Shown piece by piece: positions 32,090-41,588 of a DNA stretch of 64,000 bases. A program made the translations under genes and the position numbers. Position 1 is the first letter of the stretch. Each line of letters begins with the position of its first letter. The DNA lies in assembly GCF_001547895.1 (NCBI RefSeq), contig NZ_AP014627.1, positions 5,645,501-5,709,500 on the forward strand, given 5' to 3'. This DNA is from Pseudomonas sp. Os17 (GTDB taxonomy: Bacteria > Pseudomonadota > Gammaproteobacteria > Pseudomonadales > Pseudomonadaceae). Below the pieces are notes generated by a model, which saw only the letters and a program-made list of their open reading frames with translations, did no database searches and had not been told where the DNA came from.

Positions 32090-32764
32090 GTGCATATCAA
32101 CCTGCTGCTGGTCGAGGACAACCTCGATCTGGCCAATACCGTCATCGAATACCTGGAAATCAGCGGCATCGTCTGCGACCACGCCAGCAACGGCCAGACC
32201 GGTCTTAACCTGGCTCTGGGCCAGCACTACGACGTGATACTCCTCGACATCATGCTGCCGCGACTGGACGGCCAGCAGCTGTGCCAACAGTTGCGCCAGC
32301 AAGGCAGCCAGACGCCGATCCTGATGCTCACTTCACTGGACGCTCTTTCCGACAAGCTCGCCAGCTTTGCCGCCGGGGCCGACGACTACCTGGTCAAACC
32401 CTTCGAGCTGGCGGAACTGGTAGCCCGCATCCGCGCCCTGAGCATGCGCCGCAGCGGTCAGGCCAGCCGCCTGCAAGTGGCCGACCTGGTCATGGAGCTG
32501 TCCACCCGCAAGGTCAGCCGCGCGGGCCAGGAACTGCACCTGTCGCCCATTTGCTGGACCTTGCTGGAATGCCTGATGCGCGCCAGCCCGGAACCCGTGA
32601 CCCGGGAGCGCCTGGAAGCGACCATCTGGGGCGATGAACCGCCGGACAGCAATACCCTCAAGGTGCACATGCACCGGCTGCGCAAGACCGTGGACAAATC
32701 CTTCGGCCAACCGCTGATCCACACCATCCCCGGAATTGGCATACAGATGAGGTCACATGCGTAA
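32090..32764 (+). CDS. OmpR-family response regulator
   Basis: DNA-binding response regulator of 224 residues, starting with GTG. The receiver domain (1-118) has the acidic pocket ED (9-10), phospho-acceptor aspartate 53 in LLDIMLPRLDG, the threonine in LMLTSLD and the lysine in YLVKPFE. The winged-helix effector domain follows (about 128-222) with VHMHRLRKTVDK, the recognition-helix region. It ends with an 8-base overlap into the sensor kinase gene, so the two are one operon. Target genes are not evident; the divergent small ORFs at 31537-31954 are candidates. Confidence 0.92.
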   Translation: MHINLLLVEDNLDLANTVIEYLEISGIVCDHASNGQTGLNLALGQHYDVILLDIMLPRLDGQQLCQQLRQQGSQTPILMLTSLDALSDKLASFAAGADDYLVKPFELAELVARIRALSMRRSGQASRLQVADLVMELSTRKVSRAGQELHLSPICWTLLECLMRASPEPVTRERLEATIWGDEPPDSNTLKVHMHRLRKTVDKSFGQPLIHTIPGIGIQMRSHA

Positions 32765-34094
32765 CGGTCTGGGTCTGAAATGGGTGATCAGTGGCAGCTT
32801 CCTGCTGCTGATCGGCGTCGTCTTGCTGATCTACAGCCTGCTGCTGCCCGAATACAGCGTGCGTGGCCTGCTCTACACCGCCAGCGCCATGATGGAAGAA
32901 GAAGCCCAGTACTTCGCCAGGCACTACAAGAAGGATCCGAACACCCCGCCGCCGCACAACTACTTCTATACCAGCGTGATCGGCAAGGAAGCCCTGCCGG
33001 AGAAAATCCGTCAGCTACTGGATACTCCGCCCAGCCTGTCCTTCGGCGCGCTACAGGCCTTCGGCGACCTGGACTCCGATGACGAGGATGAAGGGCGGGC
33101 GGTCCTGGCCCAGCCCCTCAGCGACGGCAAGACCCTGTACATGTTCGACGTCGACCACGACAAGGAAGAAGGCGGCGAAGTGGAGACGCCACTGTCCGAC
33201 GCCTACATCGAGCGCCAGTTGCGCGGCGTCAACCTCATCAGCCTGGCGGTGTTCGTCCCGGCGCTGATCATCATTGTCCTGCTGGTCTGGTGGCTGGTAA
33301 GGCCCCTGGAGCGCCTGGCCCAATGGTCCTCGACCCTCAAGGATGCGGACGCGGTGTCCGGCCAGCGGCCTAATTTCGGTTTCAAGGAGTTCAACGTGCT
33401 CGCCGATGCCCTGGCCCAAAGCGTGCAGCAGGTGCAGGCCGCCAGCCTGCGCGAAGGCCGCCTGCTGCGCTATACCAGCCATGAACTGCGTACCCCGCTG
33501 GCGGTGCTCAAGGCCAATATCGAACTGCTGACCCTGCAATCCGGCGGTGTCCTGCCGCCGCCCCTGCAACGCATCGAGCGCTCGGTATTGAACATGCAGC
33601 GCATCGCCGAAACCTTGCTGTGGATGAGCCGGGAACTGCCGGAACCCTTGCCCGAGGAGCCCATCGACATGAGCGGCCTGGTCACCGAACTGATCGAGGA
33701 ACACCGCTACCTGATCGGCACACGGGATATCGAGCTGCTGCTGGACATCAGCAGTACCCCTTGCCGCCTGCCCCTCACCGCCTGCCGCATCGTGGTGGGC
33801 AACTTCCTGCGCAATGCCTTGCAATATGCCGATGAAGGCAGCGTCGAGATCCATTTCGACTATCCGCAACTGCGTATCGTCAACCGCATTCGGGAGACCA
33901 AGCAGTTGGAGCCGTCCAACGACTTTGGCTATGGCCTGGGTCTGGAACTGATGCGGCAACTCAGTGCCCGGCTCGGCTGGCGCATTGAAGTGCTGACGGA
34001 ACAGCAACTCTTCACGGTGACCCTGGACTTCAACGCCGCCCCGCCCGCCGAGGAACTGCCTGCACCACAGAGCGCTCCCGAGGTGCCGAGTTGA
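32757..34094 (+). CDS. Sensor histidine kinase with an acidic periplasmic domain
   Basis: Inner-membrane two-component sensor of 445 residues. Membrane segments at about 10-30 and 160-180 bracket a periplasmic domain (31-158) with two strongly acidic clusters (DLDSDDEDEG at 104-113 and DVDHDKEEGGEVE at 131-143). These could bind metal cations or cationic peptides, as in PhoQ-type sensors; that is inference. The DHp helix has the phospho-acceptor histidine 242 in YTSHELRTPLAVL. The ATPase domain has an N-box (GNFLRNALQYA) and a GYGLGLEL G2 box, but the usual DxGxG G1 box is replaced by RIVNRI. Partner of the preceding regulator. Confidence 0.9.
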   Translation: MRNGLGLKWVISGSFLLLIGVVLLIYSLLLPEYSVRGLLYTASAMMEEEAQYFARHYKKDPNTPPPHNYFYTSVIGKEALPEKIRQLLDTPPSLSFGALQAFGDLDSDDEDEGRAVLAQPLSDGKTLYMFDVDHDKEEGGEVETPLSDAYIERQLRGVNLISLAVFVPALIIIVLLVWWLVRPLERLAQWSSTLKDADAVSGQRPNFGFKEFNVLADALAQSVQQVQAASLREGRLLRYTSHELRTPLAVLKANIELLTLQSGGVLPPPLQRIERSVLNMQRIAETLLWMSRELPEPLPEEPIDMSGLVTELIEEHRYLIGTRDIELLLDISSTPCRLPLTACRIVVGNFLRNALQYADEGSVEIHFDYPQLRIVNRIRETKQLEPSNDFGYGLGLELMRQLSARLGWRIEVLTEQQLFTVTLDFNAAPPAEELPAPQSAPEVPS

Positions 34095-34346
34095 ACACCG
34101 CCGTCCTGGTCTAGCTCGGTGAAGGCCAGGAAATTCCTGCTCACAAGCGATGAAAAAACTGTCTAGACCCGGCCCTCTCCGACGACGCTTGTGAGTATCG
34201 TTGACGGACAAAAAACCACGCCCGGGGGAGCTTGTCGGTGCATAACTTGCTTGCAGGAAGCGGACTGCATCTTTCGCACTGCACTCAAGAACCGGGTCCG
34301 AACGACCCCGCCCGCCCCCGCGCCAAGGCAAAGAACGAGGTTCGCT

Positions 34347-35249
34347 GTGGCCACCTACAATCTGCGTCAACTCAAGTACTTCATCACCACCGTCGAGTGC
34401 GGCAGCGTTGCCGAGGCGTCGCGCAAGCTGTATATCGCCCAACCGTCGATCTCCACTGCCATCAAGGGCCTGGAGGACAGCTTCGGTGTGCAGTTGCTGA
34501 TTCGTCATCACGCCCTGGGCGTGTCCCTGACCCCAAGCGGTGCACGCTTCTATCGCAAGGCCCAGGAACTGCTGCGCATGGCCAAGGAGTTCGAACAGAA
34601 CGCCCTGGCCGACAATGATGTGGTGTCCGGACAGATCGACATCGGCTGCTTTGAAACCGTGGCTCCGTTGTACCTGCCGCAGTTGATCGCCGGTTTCAGC
34701 GCGCTCTATCCCGGCGTGGAGATTCGCATCCGTGACGGCGAGCAACAGGAACTGGTGCAAGGCCTGACCGGGGGCGCCTTCGACCTGGTGATCCTGTATG
34801 AACATGAGTTGGACGGCACCATCGAAACCGAGCCGCTGATGCCGGCGCAACGCCCCTATGTGCTGCTGCCGGCCGATCATCGCTACGCCCAGCAAGCCCA
34901 GGTTTCACTGCGCGACCTGAGCCTGGAACCGATGATCCTGCTGGATGTGCAACCCAGCCGGACCTACTTTGTCAGCCTGTTCGAGGAGTTGGGGCTCACC
35001 CCGCAGATCGCCTTCAGCTCGCCCTCCATCGAGATGGTGCGGGGCATGGTCGGCCAGGGCTTCGGCTTTTCGATCCTGGTGACCCGCCCCCACTCCCAGT
35101 GCTCCTACGACGGCAAGCCGGTGGTGTGCGTGGATATCGTCGAGGACGTGACCGGCTCAGGCCTGGTCGCCGCCTGGCTCAAGCGTGGCCAGTTGACCAA
35201 GCCGGCGCGCCTGTTTGCCGACTACTGCAAGGAACACCTGGCCCGTTGA
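34347..35249 (+). CDS. LysR-family transcriptional regulator
   Basis: Regulator of 300 residues from a GTG at 34347, which follows GAGG at good spacing and gives the standard start (TYNLRQLKYFITTVECGSV). The frame stays open to 34191 but that portion is unlike the family. The winged HTH covers about residues 4-65 (EASRKLYIAQPSISTAIKGL), and a type 2 periplasmic-binding-like ligand domain follows (about 90-295). No target gene lies divergently next to it: upstream is the sensor kinase and downstream the convergent LuxR gene, so its regulon is not visible here. The co-inducer is unknown. Confidence 0.9.
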   Translation: MATYNLRQLKYFITTVECGSVAEASRKLYIAQPSISTAIKGLEDSFGVQLLIRHHALGVSLTPSGARFYRKAQELLRMAKEFEQNALADNDVVSGQIDIGCFETVAPLYLPQLIAGFSALYPGVEIRIRDGEQQELVQGLTGGAFDLVILYEHELDGTIETEPLMPAQRPYVLLPADHRYAQQAQVSLRDLSLEPMILLDVQPSRTYFVSLFEELGLTPQIAFSSPSIEMVRGMVGQGFGFSILVTRPHSQCSYDGKPVVCVDIVEDVTGSGLVAAWLKRGQLTKPARLFADYCKEHLAR

Positions 35250-35286
35250 GCGCACCTTGCCGCCGACTCGCCCCTCGCCCGGGAGC

Positions 35287-38022
35287 CTAGCCCAGCAGCC
35301 CCAGCTCCTGGGCCCGGGCCACTGCCTGGGTACGGCGCTCCACCCCCAGCTTGCTGTTGATATGGCTGGCATGGGTCTTGACCGTGTGCAGGGAGATGAA
35401 CAGTCGCTCACTGATCTCCTGGTTGGAACAGCCCTGAGCGATCAGTTGCAGCACCGACAACTCCCTGGAACTCAAGGATTCGCTGGGGACCGCCGTTTCG
35501 GGAAGTTCCCGGGGTGCGGCGGGCAAGCGCTCCAGCAGCGCCTGGGTCAAGGCGGTCGGTGCGCCCTGCTGCAACTGCTCGCGCATCCAGCCGGGATGCT
35601 GCGCAATCAGCCCCTCGAAAGGCTGCAATGCGCCCCCGACGGCGGCCTCCAGGGCCTGGAGCAAATCCTGGCGGGCCTCGGGGCCACGCCCGAGCCCCAG
35701 CAGCAACTGAGCCTTCTGGGTCAGGGCCATCACGCTCAACAATTGCCGGCCGCTCTGCCGACCATGCTCCACCAGCCGCCGCAAACGCTGCTCGGCCCTG
35801 GCAGCGTCGCCCTTGATGGTGTCCAGTCGGGCCTGCTGCAGCTCGATATGCAACGGCAGTTGCGGGTGAAACTCAGGCGGTGCCGCCGCCTGTTCGCCGG
35901 TGTAGGTCTGGCCCAGGCGGCCAAGCCAGGCCTCGGCCAGGTCGGTGCGTCCCTGAGCCAGCCACAGCTCGCATTTCACCAGGGTGATCATTGCCAGGTA
36001 GTAGATCGGCGGCACGTCCCAGATGTGCATCAGGCGCTCGGCTTCGGCGAGTTCGGCAAAGGCCCGGGCAAACTCGCCTCGCAGCCCCTCCTGCTTGGCG
36101 ATCACGCAGTGGGCGATCAACACGCTGATATCGCGACAGGCCCGGGCCTCCACCAGCCCGGCCTGCAGACGCAGCAGACCGGTTTCAGGCTGGGCCCGCA
36201 GCGTCAACAGATAGCCTTCATACAGGGTCAGCCGGGCCCGCACCGCATACAGTCGCTGAGCCGACAGCCCCTGCAGCCGGCGCAGCCCCTGGTGCACCTC
36301 CTCCTGCGCTCTGAGCACCTCGCCCCGAGCCTGCAGGACCCGGGCCCGATCGTAATGGGCCAGGGCCTCGAACAGCGGATTGCCGACCCGCTGTGCCAGC
36401 TCCAGGGATTCGCGATTGAGACTGCGGGCGCGCCACAGATCAGCGTCGGTAATCGCCAGGTTGGACAGGGTCGACAGGCACATCAGGCGTTGCCCGTAAC
36501 GCTTGTGCGGCAGGCTCTCAAGAGCTTCACCACAATAGGCCAGGGTTCTTTCCCGCTGCCCGCGACCACGGGCGATGATCCCGCTCAGGGCCAGCCATTG
36601 CGCCAGCATCGACTTCTGCGCGGTGGCCGAAGGCGCCGGCAAGAAACGACTCAAGTGATCGGCCAGCTCTTCCGCGGCATCCAGTTGGCAGGCCAGGCCC
36701 AGGGCCCAGCTGTAAAGCACGATCAGGCGCGGCGTGCTGATCAACAGGCTGTCGGGCAGGTCCATCTTCCAGCGCAGCAGCATGCCGACATTCTGCTCCG
36801 CCAGCAGTTGCTCCTCCGACAGGTTCTGCACCAGGTTGGCCGCCACATCCAGGTGCCCGGCACGCAGCGCCTGCTCCACCGCTTCATCCAGCAGCCCCTG
36901 GGCATTGAACCAGCGACAGGCCCGCAGATGCAGAGTAGCGGCCGGCACCAGGGCATTGGCCGTGGGGCGGGTGCGCAACAGATCGGAAAACAGGTGGTGA
37001 TAGCGATACCAATGCCCGTGTTCGTCCAGCGGCACCAGGAACACCTGGTGGGCCTGCAGAAACCCGAGGATTTCCGCGCTGTCATGGGCCTCGCGCAGGG
37101 CATCGCAGAGTTCGGCGCAAAAACGCTCCTGGGGCGCCGTGTCATAGAGGAACGCCTGGACCTCGGCGGGCAGACAGTCGATCACTTCCTCCAGCAGGTA
37201 GTCACGGATCAGCCCTTCCCCCCCATGCAGCCCCTGGGGCAAGGTGCCCAGCGCACCGGCCTCGGACGCCGCCAGCAGCCAGAAACGCAGCCCGGCAACC
37301 CAGCCCTCGCTACGCTGGATCAAGCTTTCCAGAGCCTCGCCACGCAAGGCGCTGCTGTGCCGATCCAACAGGCTCAGGGATTCGTCATGGGTCAGGCGCA
37401 AATCCTGTTCATTGAGTTCCAGCAACTGTCGCGACAGCCGCAGCCGCGCCAGATGCCAGTCCGGGCGCTGGCGACTGGTGACCAGCACCACCAGGCCATC
37501 GGGCAAGTGATTGAGAAAGAACTGCAAGCAGCGATCCAGCACCGGGCCCTGGGCCAGGTGGTAGTCATCCAGCACCAGCAGCAGCGGCGAGCTGCCGGAC
37601 AGGTGCTGCGCCAACTCGTCCAGCAGGCCGTCGAGCCACTCTTCAAAGGCAAAGGGCTGATGACGCTGGCGCATTTTCAACAGCCCGAGAGACTGCCGGC
37701 CCAGTTGGGGAAAGTACTGCTGCAAGCCTGCTAGCAGACGCTCGAGGAAGCGTCCGGGATCGCTGTCCCGACGGCTCAACCCCAGCCACAGGCTCTGCCA
37801 GTTTCCCGGCAAGCCCTGGCAGAACTCCACCGCCAGCGAGCTCTTGCCGAATCCGGCCGGCGCACTGACCAACAACAACCGCCCCTTCAACCCGGCGCTC
37901 AAGCGTTCGCAAAGACGCGGCCGCTGCACGTATCCGTCGGGCAGAGGGGGTCGATAGAAACGCCCTTCCAACGCGGGAATCACCGCGCTGGCAGACCGTT
38001 GAAGGGAGGACAGCTCAGTCAT
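35287..38022 (-). CDS. MalT/AlkS-type LuxR-family ATP-dependent transcriptional activator
   Basis: Large STAND-type regulator of 911 residues. An N-terminal NTPase has Walker A APAGFGKSS (54-62) and Walker B LLLVLDDYH. It is followed by a long helical TPR-like region (about 400-820) that would sense the ligand, and a C-terminal LuxR helix-turn-helix (LSSRELSVLQLIAQG ... ISLHTVKTHASHINSKL, about 848-900). MalT and AlkS share this plan. It lies downstream of DUF1329, DUF1302 and AlkK-like genes in the same direction and probably controls them. ATG 38022 chosen; TTG 38028 is an alternative. Confidence 0.9.
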   Translation of the reverse strand: MTELSSLQRSASAVIPALEGRFYRPPLPDGYVQRPRLCERLSAGLKGRLLLVSAPAGFGKSSLAVEFCQGLPGNWQSLWLGLSRRDSDPGRFLERLLAGLQQYFPQLGRQSLGLLKMRQRHQPFAFEEWLDGLLDELAQHLSGSSPLLLVLDDYHLAQGPVLDRCLQFFLNHLPDGLVVLVTSRQRPDWHLARLRLSRQLLELNEQDLRLTHDESLSLLDRHSSALRGEALESLIQRSEGWVAGLRFWLLAASEAGALGTLPQGLHGGEGLIRDYLLEEVIDCLPAEVQAFLYDTAPQERFCAELCDALREAHDSAEILGFLQAHQVFLVPLDEHGHWYRYHHLFSDLLRTRPTANALVPAATLHLRACRWFNAQGLLDEAVEQALRAGHLDVAANLVQNLSEEQLLAEQNVGMLLRWKMDLPDSLLISTPRLIVLYSWALGLACQLDAAEELADHLSRFLPAPSATAQKSMLAQWLALSGIIARGRGQRERTLAYCGEALESLPHKRYGQRLMCLSTLSNLAITDADLWRARSLNRESLELAQRVGNPLFEALAHYDRARVLQARGEVLRAQEEVHQGLRRLQGLSAQRLYAVRARLTLYEGYLLTLRAQPETGLLRLQAGLVEARACRDISVLIAHCVIAKQEGLRGEFARAFAELAEAERLMHIWDVPPIYYLAMITLVKCELWLAQGRTDLAEAWLGRLGQTYTGEQAAAPPEFHPQLPLHIELQQARLDTIKGDAARAEQRLRRLVEHGRQSGRQLLSVMALTQKAQLLLGLGRGPEARQDLLQALEAAVGGALQPFEGLIAQHPGWMREQLQQGAPTALTQALLERLPAAPRELPETAVPSESLSSRELSVLQLIAQGCSNQEISERLFISLHTVKTHASHINSKLGVERRTQAVARAQELGLLG

Positions 38023-38140
38023 GGCCAACTCTTATTGATGTAGGGTTGTCGGCGTAGCAGATGCCCGCAGACTAGCGGTAAAAAGCGACCTGTTGAAGAT
38101 TTTTGCGACCATTCGGGTAAAAAAGACTATGTCCAAATGG

Positions 38141-38165
38141 GTCAGATATATCTGACTGATCAGTC
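38141..38165. promoter_or_regulatory. Two overlapping perfect palindromes, candidate operator
   Basis: GTCAGATATATCTGAC (38141-38156) is a perfect 16-bp palindrome. GACTGATCAGTC (38154-38165) is a perfect 12-bp palindrome sharing three bases with it. They lie about 120-145 bases upstream of the LuxR-type gene start and after the DUF1329 terminator, so they are well placed for control of the regulator. No terminator-like T run follows. The binding protein is unknown. Confidence 0.55.
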
Positions 38166-38269
38166 GATATTTCAGTTATTTATTAAGCAACTTACTAATT
38201 CACTTGGAGAAAACCAGCCTAGTCCACCTGGATTGATGTGCACTTCCCCAAGGGCAAGATTTTTCAGGC

Positions 38270-38296
38270 AAAAAAAAGCCCCGAACCGGTCGGGGC
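38270..38296 (-). terminator. Intrinsic terminator after the DUF1329 gene
   Basis: 7-bp stem GCCCCGA/TCGGGGC with a five-base loop, followed on the minus strand by a run of eight T. It separates the DUF1302-DUF1329 transcript from the regulator. Confidence 0.9.
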
Positions 38297-38330
38297 AATT
38301 TCCGAGGATGCGGCCTCTATTTGCAGCGGA

Positions 38331-39695
38331 TCAGCGAACCCCGTCCTGACGCAGGGCGGCTGGGGTGAAATCGCTGGTGGTCGCGGTGAAGCCGAAGTCG
38401 TACGCCTGCTTCTCTTCGTTCTTCATGCCCAGCGCCAGGTAGCGGCCGGACTGCAGGTCGTAGAGGGTTTCCAGGGCGTACCACGGCACTTGCTTGTCGT
38501 AGTAGTTCTCGGCATGGGCCTCGGCCACGCGCCACAGTTGGCCACGGCCGTCGTAGTGGTCGATCACCGCCGCCTGCCAGGTGTCCTCGTCGATGTAGAA
38601 GTCACGCTTGGCGTAGATGTGGCGCTGGCCTTCCTTCAGGGTCGCGACCACATGCCAGACCCGACGCAGCTCGTAGCGAGCCAGATCCTGGTTGATGTGC
38701 CCGGCCTTGATGATGTCGGCGTACTTCAGGCTCGGCGAATCGAGCTTGTAGCTGTCGGAGGCAATGTACATCTCCTTCTTGCCTTCCAGCTTCCAGTCGT
38801 AGCGATCCGGAGCACCGTTGTACATGTCCAGGTTGTCCGAGGTGCGCAGGCCGTCGGCGGCGGTACCCGGGCCGTCATAGGACACTTGCGGGGCACGACG
38901 CACACGCCGCTGACCCGCGTTGTAGACCCAGGCCGAACGCGGTTCCTTCACCTGGTCGAGGGTTTCGTGAACCAGCAGCACACCACCGGCCAGACGCGCC
39001 GGGGCGGTCACTTTCTGCTTGAAGTAGAACAGGATGTTGCCCGGGTTTTTCGGGTCGTAGTCCTTCATCTTGTCGCGGAACACGAACTGGTCCTGGAAGT
39101 ACACCAGGCTGTAGGAGCCGTTGGCCTGTGGCGTGGCCTGGGTCACCAGGCGGGTCACGCTGCCACCGCGATAGCGGGTGATGTGGTTCCAGATCACTTC
39201 CACCCCGCTTTTCGGGATAGGGAACGGAATCGCGGTTTCGAAGTTCTCCAGGCCGTTGCCGCCGGACACCAGGTTGGTTTTGGTGGCGTTGCGCTTGATC
39301 GCGGCGAACACGTCAGCCGGCACGGTAGCCCCGCGATGGGACGGGTAGACCGGCATCTTGAAGGTTTCCGGGTAGCGCTTGAACATCGCGTACTGCCCCG
39401 GTGCCAGCTTGTCCTTGTACTGCTCGACATTCTGCGCGGTGATGGTGAACAGCGGTTGCTCGCTGCCGTACGGGTTGGACAGGAAACCCTTGCTGTCCAC
39501 GGTGCCGGCATTGGTCGCCAGCGGCTTCCAGGCCGGAATGGTGCCGGCGGCGTTGCCGGCCATTTCCGCGCCCATCGGCGTCAGGCTGGTGCCCAGCTTG
39601 GCGGCTTCATCGGCCGAGACCGCGGCCATGACCCCGGTGGCCAGCAGTGACAGTCCCAGCACACCGACGTGCAACAGACTCTTGGTGATGTTCAT
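38331..39695 (-). CDS. DUF1329 domain-containing exported protein
   Basis: Exported protein of 454 residues with a clear signal peptide (about residues 1-25, cleavage near VMAAVSA). DUF1329 proteins are predicted to have a LolB-like lipid-binding fold and are nearly always encoded beside a DUF1302 outer-membrane protein; the biochemical role is unknown. Conserved stretches seen include GLENFETAIPFPIPKSG and YIDEDTWQAAVIDHYDGRG. It follows the DUF1302 gene by 30 bases with its own terminator, so the two form a pair. Confidence 0.92.
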   Translation of the reverse strand: MNITKSLLHVGVLGLSLLATGVMAAVSADEAAKLGTSLTPMGAEMAGNAAGTIPAWKPLATNAGTVDSKGFLSNPYGSEQPLFTITAQNVEQYKDKLAPGQYAMFKRYPETFKMPVYPSHRGATVPADVFAAIKRNATKTNLVSGGNGLENFETAIPFPIPKSGVEVIWNHITRYRGGSVTRLVTQATPQANGSYSLVYFQDQFVFRDKMKDYDPKNPGNILFYFKQKVTAPARLAGGVLLVHETLDQVKEPRSAWVYNAGQRRVRRAPQVSYDGPGTAADGLRTSDNLDMYNGAPDRYDWKLEGKKEMYIASDSYKLDSPSLKYADIIKAGHINQDLARYELRRVWHVVATLKEGQRHIYAKRDFYIDEDTWQAAVIDHYDGRGQLWRVAEAHAENYYDKQVPWYALETLYDLQSGRYLALGMKNEEKQAYDFGFTATTSDFTPAALRQDGVR

Positions 39696-39725
39696 AGTGT
39701 CGTTCTTCCTGAAAATGCAGTGTGC

Positions 39726-41588
39726 TTAGAAGTTCACGCCAACGCTCAAGGCGAGGAAGTCCCGGTCATCCACGGTGCTGAAGTCGCCACCAAAGAAGTT
39801 GGTGTAGGCCAGGCTCGCGGTGTAGGTGTTCTGGTACTCGGCATCCAACCCCAGGCTGATGGCCTTGCGACCTTCCTCGAAGTTGCCGCCAGGACCTGGC
39901 GAGTAACCCTTGACGTCATGGGACCAGGCCACGTTGGGCTTGAGGTTCACACCGGCGAACACATCCGGGTATTCCCAGATGGCCCGGCCGCGGTAGCCCC
40001 AGGAAGTGGCGGTGGTGAAGCCGTCGTTGTTGCAGTTGGTGGTGCGATTGCTGGCATCAGTGCCCGCCCCGGCTCCGGCGATGGTGTTGCCGTTGAGGGT
40101 GGCGCAGAAACCGTTCGGCAAGGTGCCAGGCCCGAAGACCGGATCGCGGCCATATCGAGCTTTAGTCTTGCTTTCCAGGCCGCCGACATAAGTCATACCG
40201 ACTTCACCCACCAGCGTGAGGCGGCTGGCGCCCATGACCTGATCGAAGAAGTGCGTGAAGGTGGTCTGGAGCTGGGTAATTTCCTTGCGGTTATAGCCGT
40301 GCAGGTCCTGCCCGGGCGTGCCTTTCAAGACGGATGCGTTGCCAAAGCCGGTAATGGGCGTCACGCCGGCGAACAGGATGTCGGTGGAGTTCAGCTGGAC
40401 CGGAGCATTGGGGCGATAGCTCAGTTCGCCACTCCAGGCCGTGCCGGTAGGCAAGGTGGTGGAGAAGCTAAGGCCGTACAGACGGATGTCTTCCGGATAC
40501 TCGACGAAGTAGTTGGAGTTGCCTGCCACGATCAGCGGCCTGGCGCTGGCCAACGGCCCCAACGGCATCGTGTAGTAGCGCGACGCAGCGCCCTGAGCAC
40601 TGAAGATCGGCGCGCGACTGTGGTAATTCATGAAGTAGGCGCCGAACTCGGTATCCAGCGGCTCGTAGTTGTAGCGAAAGGCCACGCCGAACTGGCCACT
40701 GTCGCGGGCGTCACGATCGGCGCCACGACGAACCAGAACACCTTCGTTGTTAACGTCCACCCCCAGGGCGTTCAGGGTCGGGAACGCTGCCGGGTTGATG
40801 GTCGAGCGCTTGTTCAGCACCCGCAGGTTGTTGTCGCAACCGTCGGAAATGATGTCCGGCTGCGAGAAGAAGGTGCCGCAGTTATCGGTAACGGTCTGGT
40901 CCCACTCCAATTGGTAGAAGGCTTCGGCCGAGAGGTTCTCGGTAAGGGCCTGGGAGATGTAGAACATGTTGACCGGAATCAGGCCTTCCTTGATCTCGGC
41001 ACCTGGGCGACGGAACGCCGATACGTCGATGGGGTTGATCGAGTTGATACCGCCACCGATGAAGGTACTTTCACCCCAGCTCACGACTTGCTTGCCGAAA
41101 CGCACCGAACCCGGCTCATCGGCGATGGAATAGTTGTGGTAGATAAAAGCATCGAGGATCTGCCCGCCGGAGGACTTGGCGCCTTCCTTGCGGTTGTTGT
41201 CGCTGATGTTCTTGAAGTCCAGGTCTTCGTCTTTGAGCTTGAAGTCATACCAGTACTTGCCACGGACAAACACACCGGTATCGCCGTACTTCAACTCCAG
41301 GTCATGGATGCCCTTGAAGATCTTCGAAAAGGTCTGGCCCTTGTTGAAGTTCAAGTGACCATCGTCAGAGGTCTGGGACAGGCCCTTGCCGCCATTATTG
41401 ACCCCGATCAGGTTCTTGTTGCGCTCGGCGGTGGACCAACTGGCCCCCAGGGAAAGAGACGAATCGAAGCTGCCTTCGATTTCACCGATGTTGAAGCTGA
41501 CGCCGAATGCCGGCCCGGCGAGCGTGGAGGCGAGACCGACGGCCAGGGGCAGTTTTGCCCGGCGCCAGAACTGGTTTGCTGATGTCAT
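39726..41588 (-). CDS. DUF1302 family outer membrane beta-barrel protein
   Basis: Predicted outer-membrane barrel of 620 residues. The ATG at 41588 follows GGAGTAG and starts a signal peptide (about 1-29, ending GPAFG). The frame stays open further upstream but without signal features. The mature part alternates short aromatic strands (for example FRYNYEPLDTEFGAYFMNYH) and ends in VGVNF with terminal phenylalanine, the BAM recognition signal. DUF1302 proteins pair with DUF1329 proteins near lipid, sterol or hydrophobic-compound catabolism genes; transport of such a substrate is inferred. Confidence 0.92.
   Translation of the reverse strand: MTSANQFWRRAKLPLAVGLASTLAGPAFGVSFNIGEIEGSFDSSLSLGASWSTAERNKNLIGVNNGGKGLSQTSDDGHLNFNKGQTFSKIFKGIHDLELKYGDTGVFVRGKYWYDFKLKDEDLDFKNISDNNRKEGAKSSGGQILDAFIYHNYSIADEPGSVRFGKQVVSWGESTFIGGGINSINPIDVSAFRRPGAEIKEGLIPVNMFYISQALTENLSAEAFYQLEWDQTVTDNCGTFFSQPDIISDGCDNNLRVLNKRSTINPAAFPTLNALGVDVNNEGVLVRRGADRDARDSGQFGVAFRYNYEPLDTEFGAYFMNYHSRAPIFSAQGAASRYYTMPLGPLASARPLIVAGNSNYFVEYPEDIRLYGLSFSTTLPTGTAWSGELSYRPNAPVQLNSTDILFAGVTPITGFGNASVLKGTPGQDLHGYNRKEITQLQTTFTHFFDQVMGASRLTLVGEVGMTYVGGLESKTKARYGRDPVFGPGTLPNGFCATLNGNTIAGAGAGTDASNRTTNCNNDGFTTATSWGYRGRAIWEYPDVFAGVNLKPNVAWSHDVKGYSPGPGGNFEEGRKAISLGLDAEYQNTYTASLAYTNFFGGDFSTVDDRDFLALSVGVNF

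Larger units (their letters stand above)
38023..38330. other. Intergenic region upstream of the LuxR-type regulator
   Basis: This 308-base gap has no convincing gene. It is AT-rich for this genome and holds the regulator's presumed promoter, the overlapping palindromes at 38141-38165 and the DUF1329 terminator at 38270-38296. Confidence 0.7.

Noticed and set aside
35215..37734. 839-codon open frame on the plus strand opposite the LuxR-type gene, and similar long antisense frames opposite ftsW, the sensor kinase, the chemoreceptor and mqo
   Set aside because: They mirror the high third-position GC of the real genes, give Gln/His/Gly/Arg-rich low-complexity proteins without domains, and lack ribosome sites. 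The opposite strand has clear families in each case.
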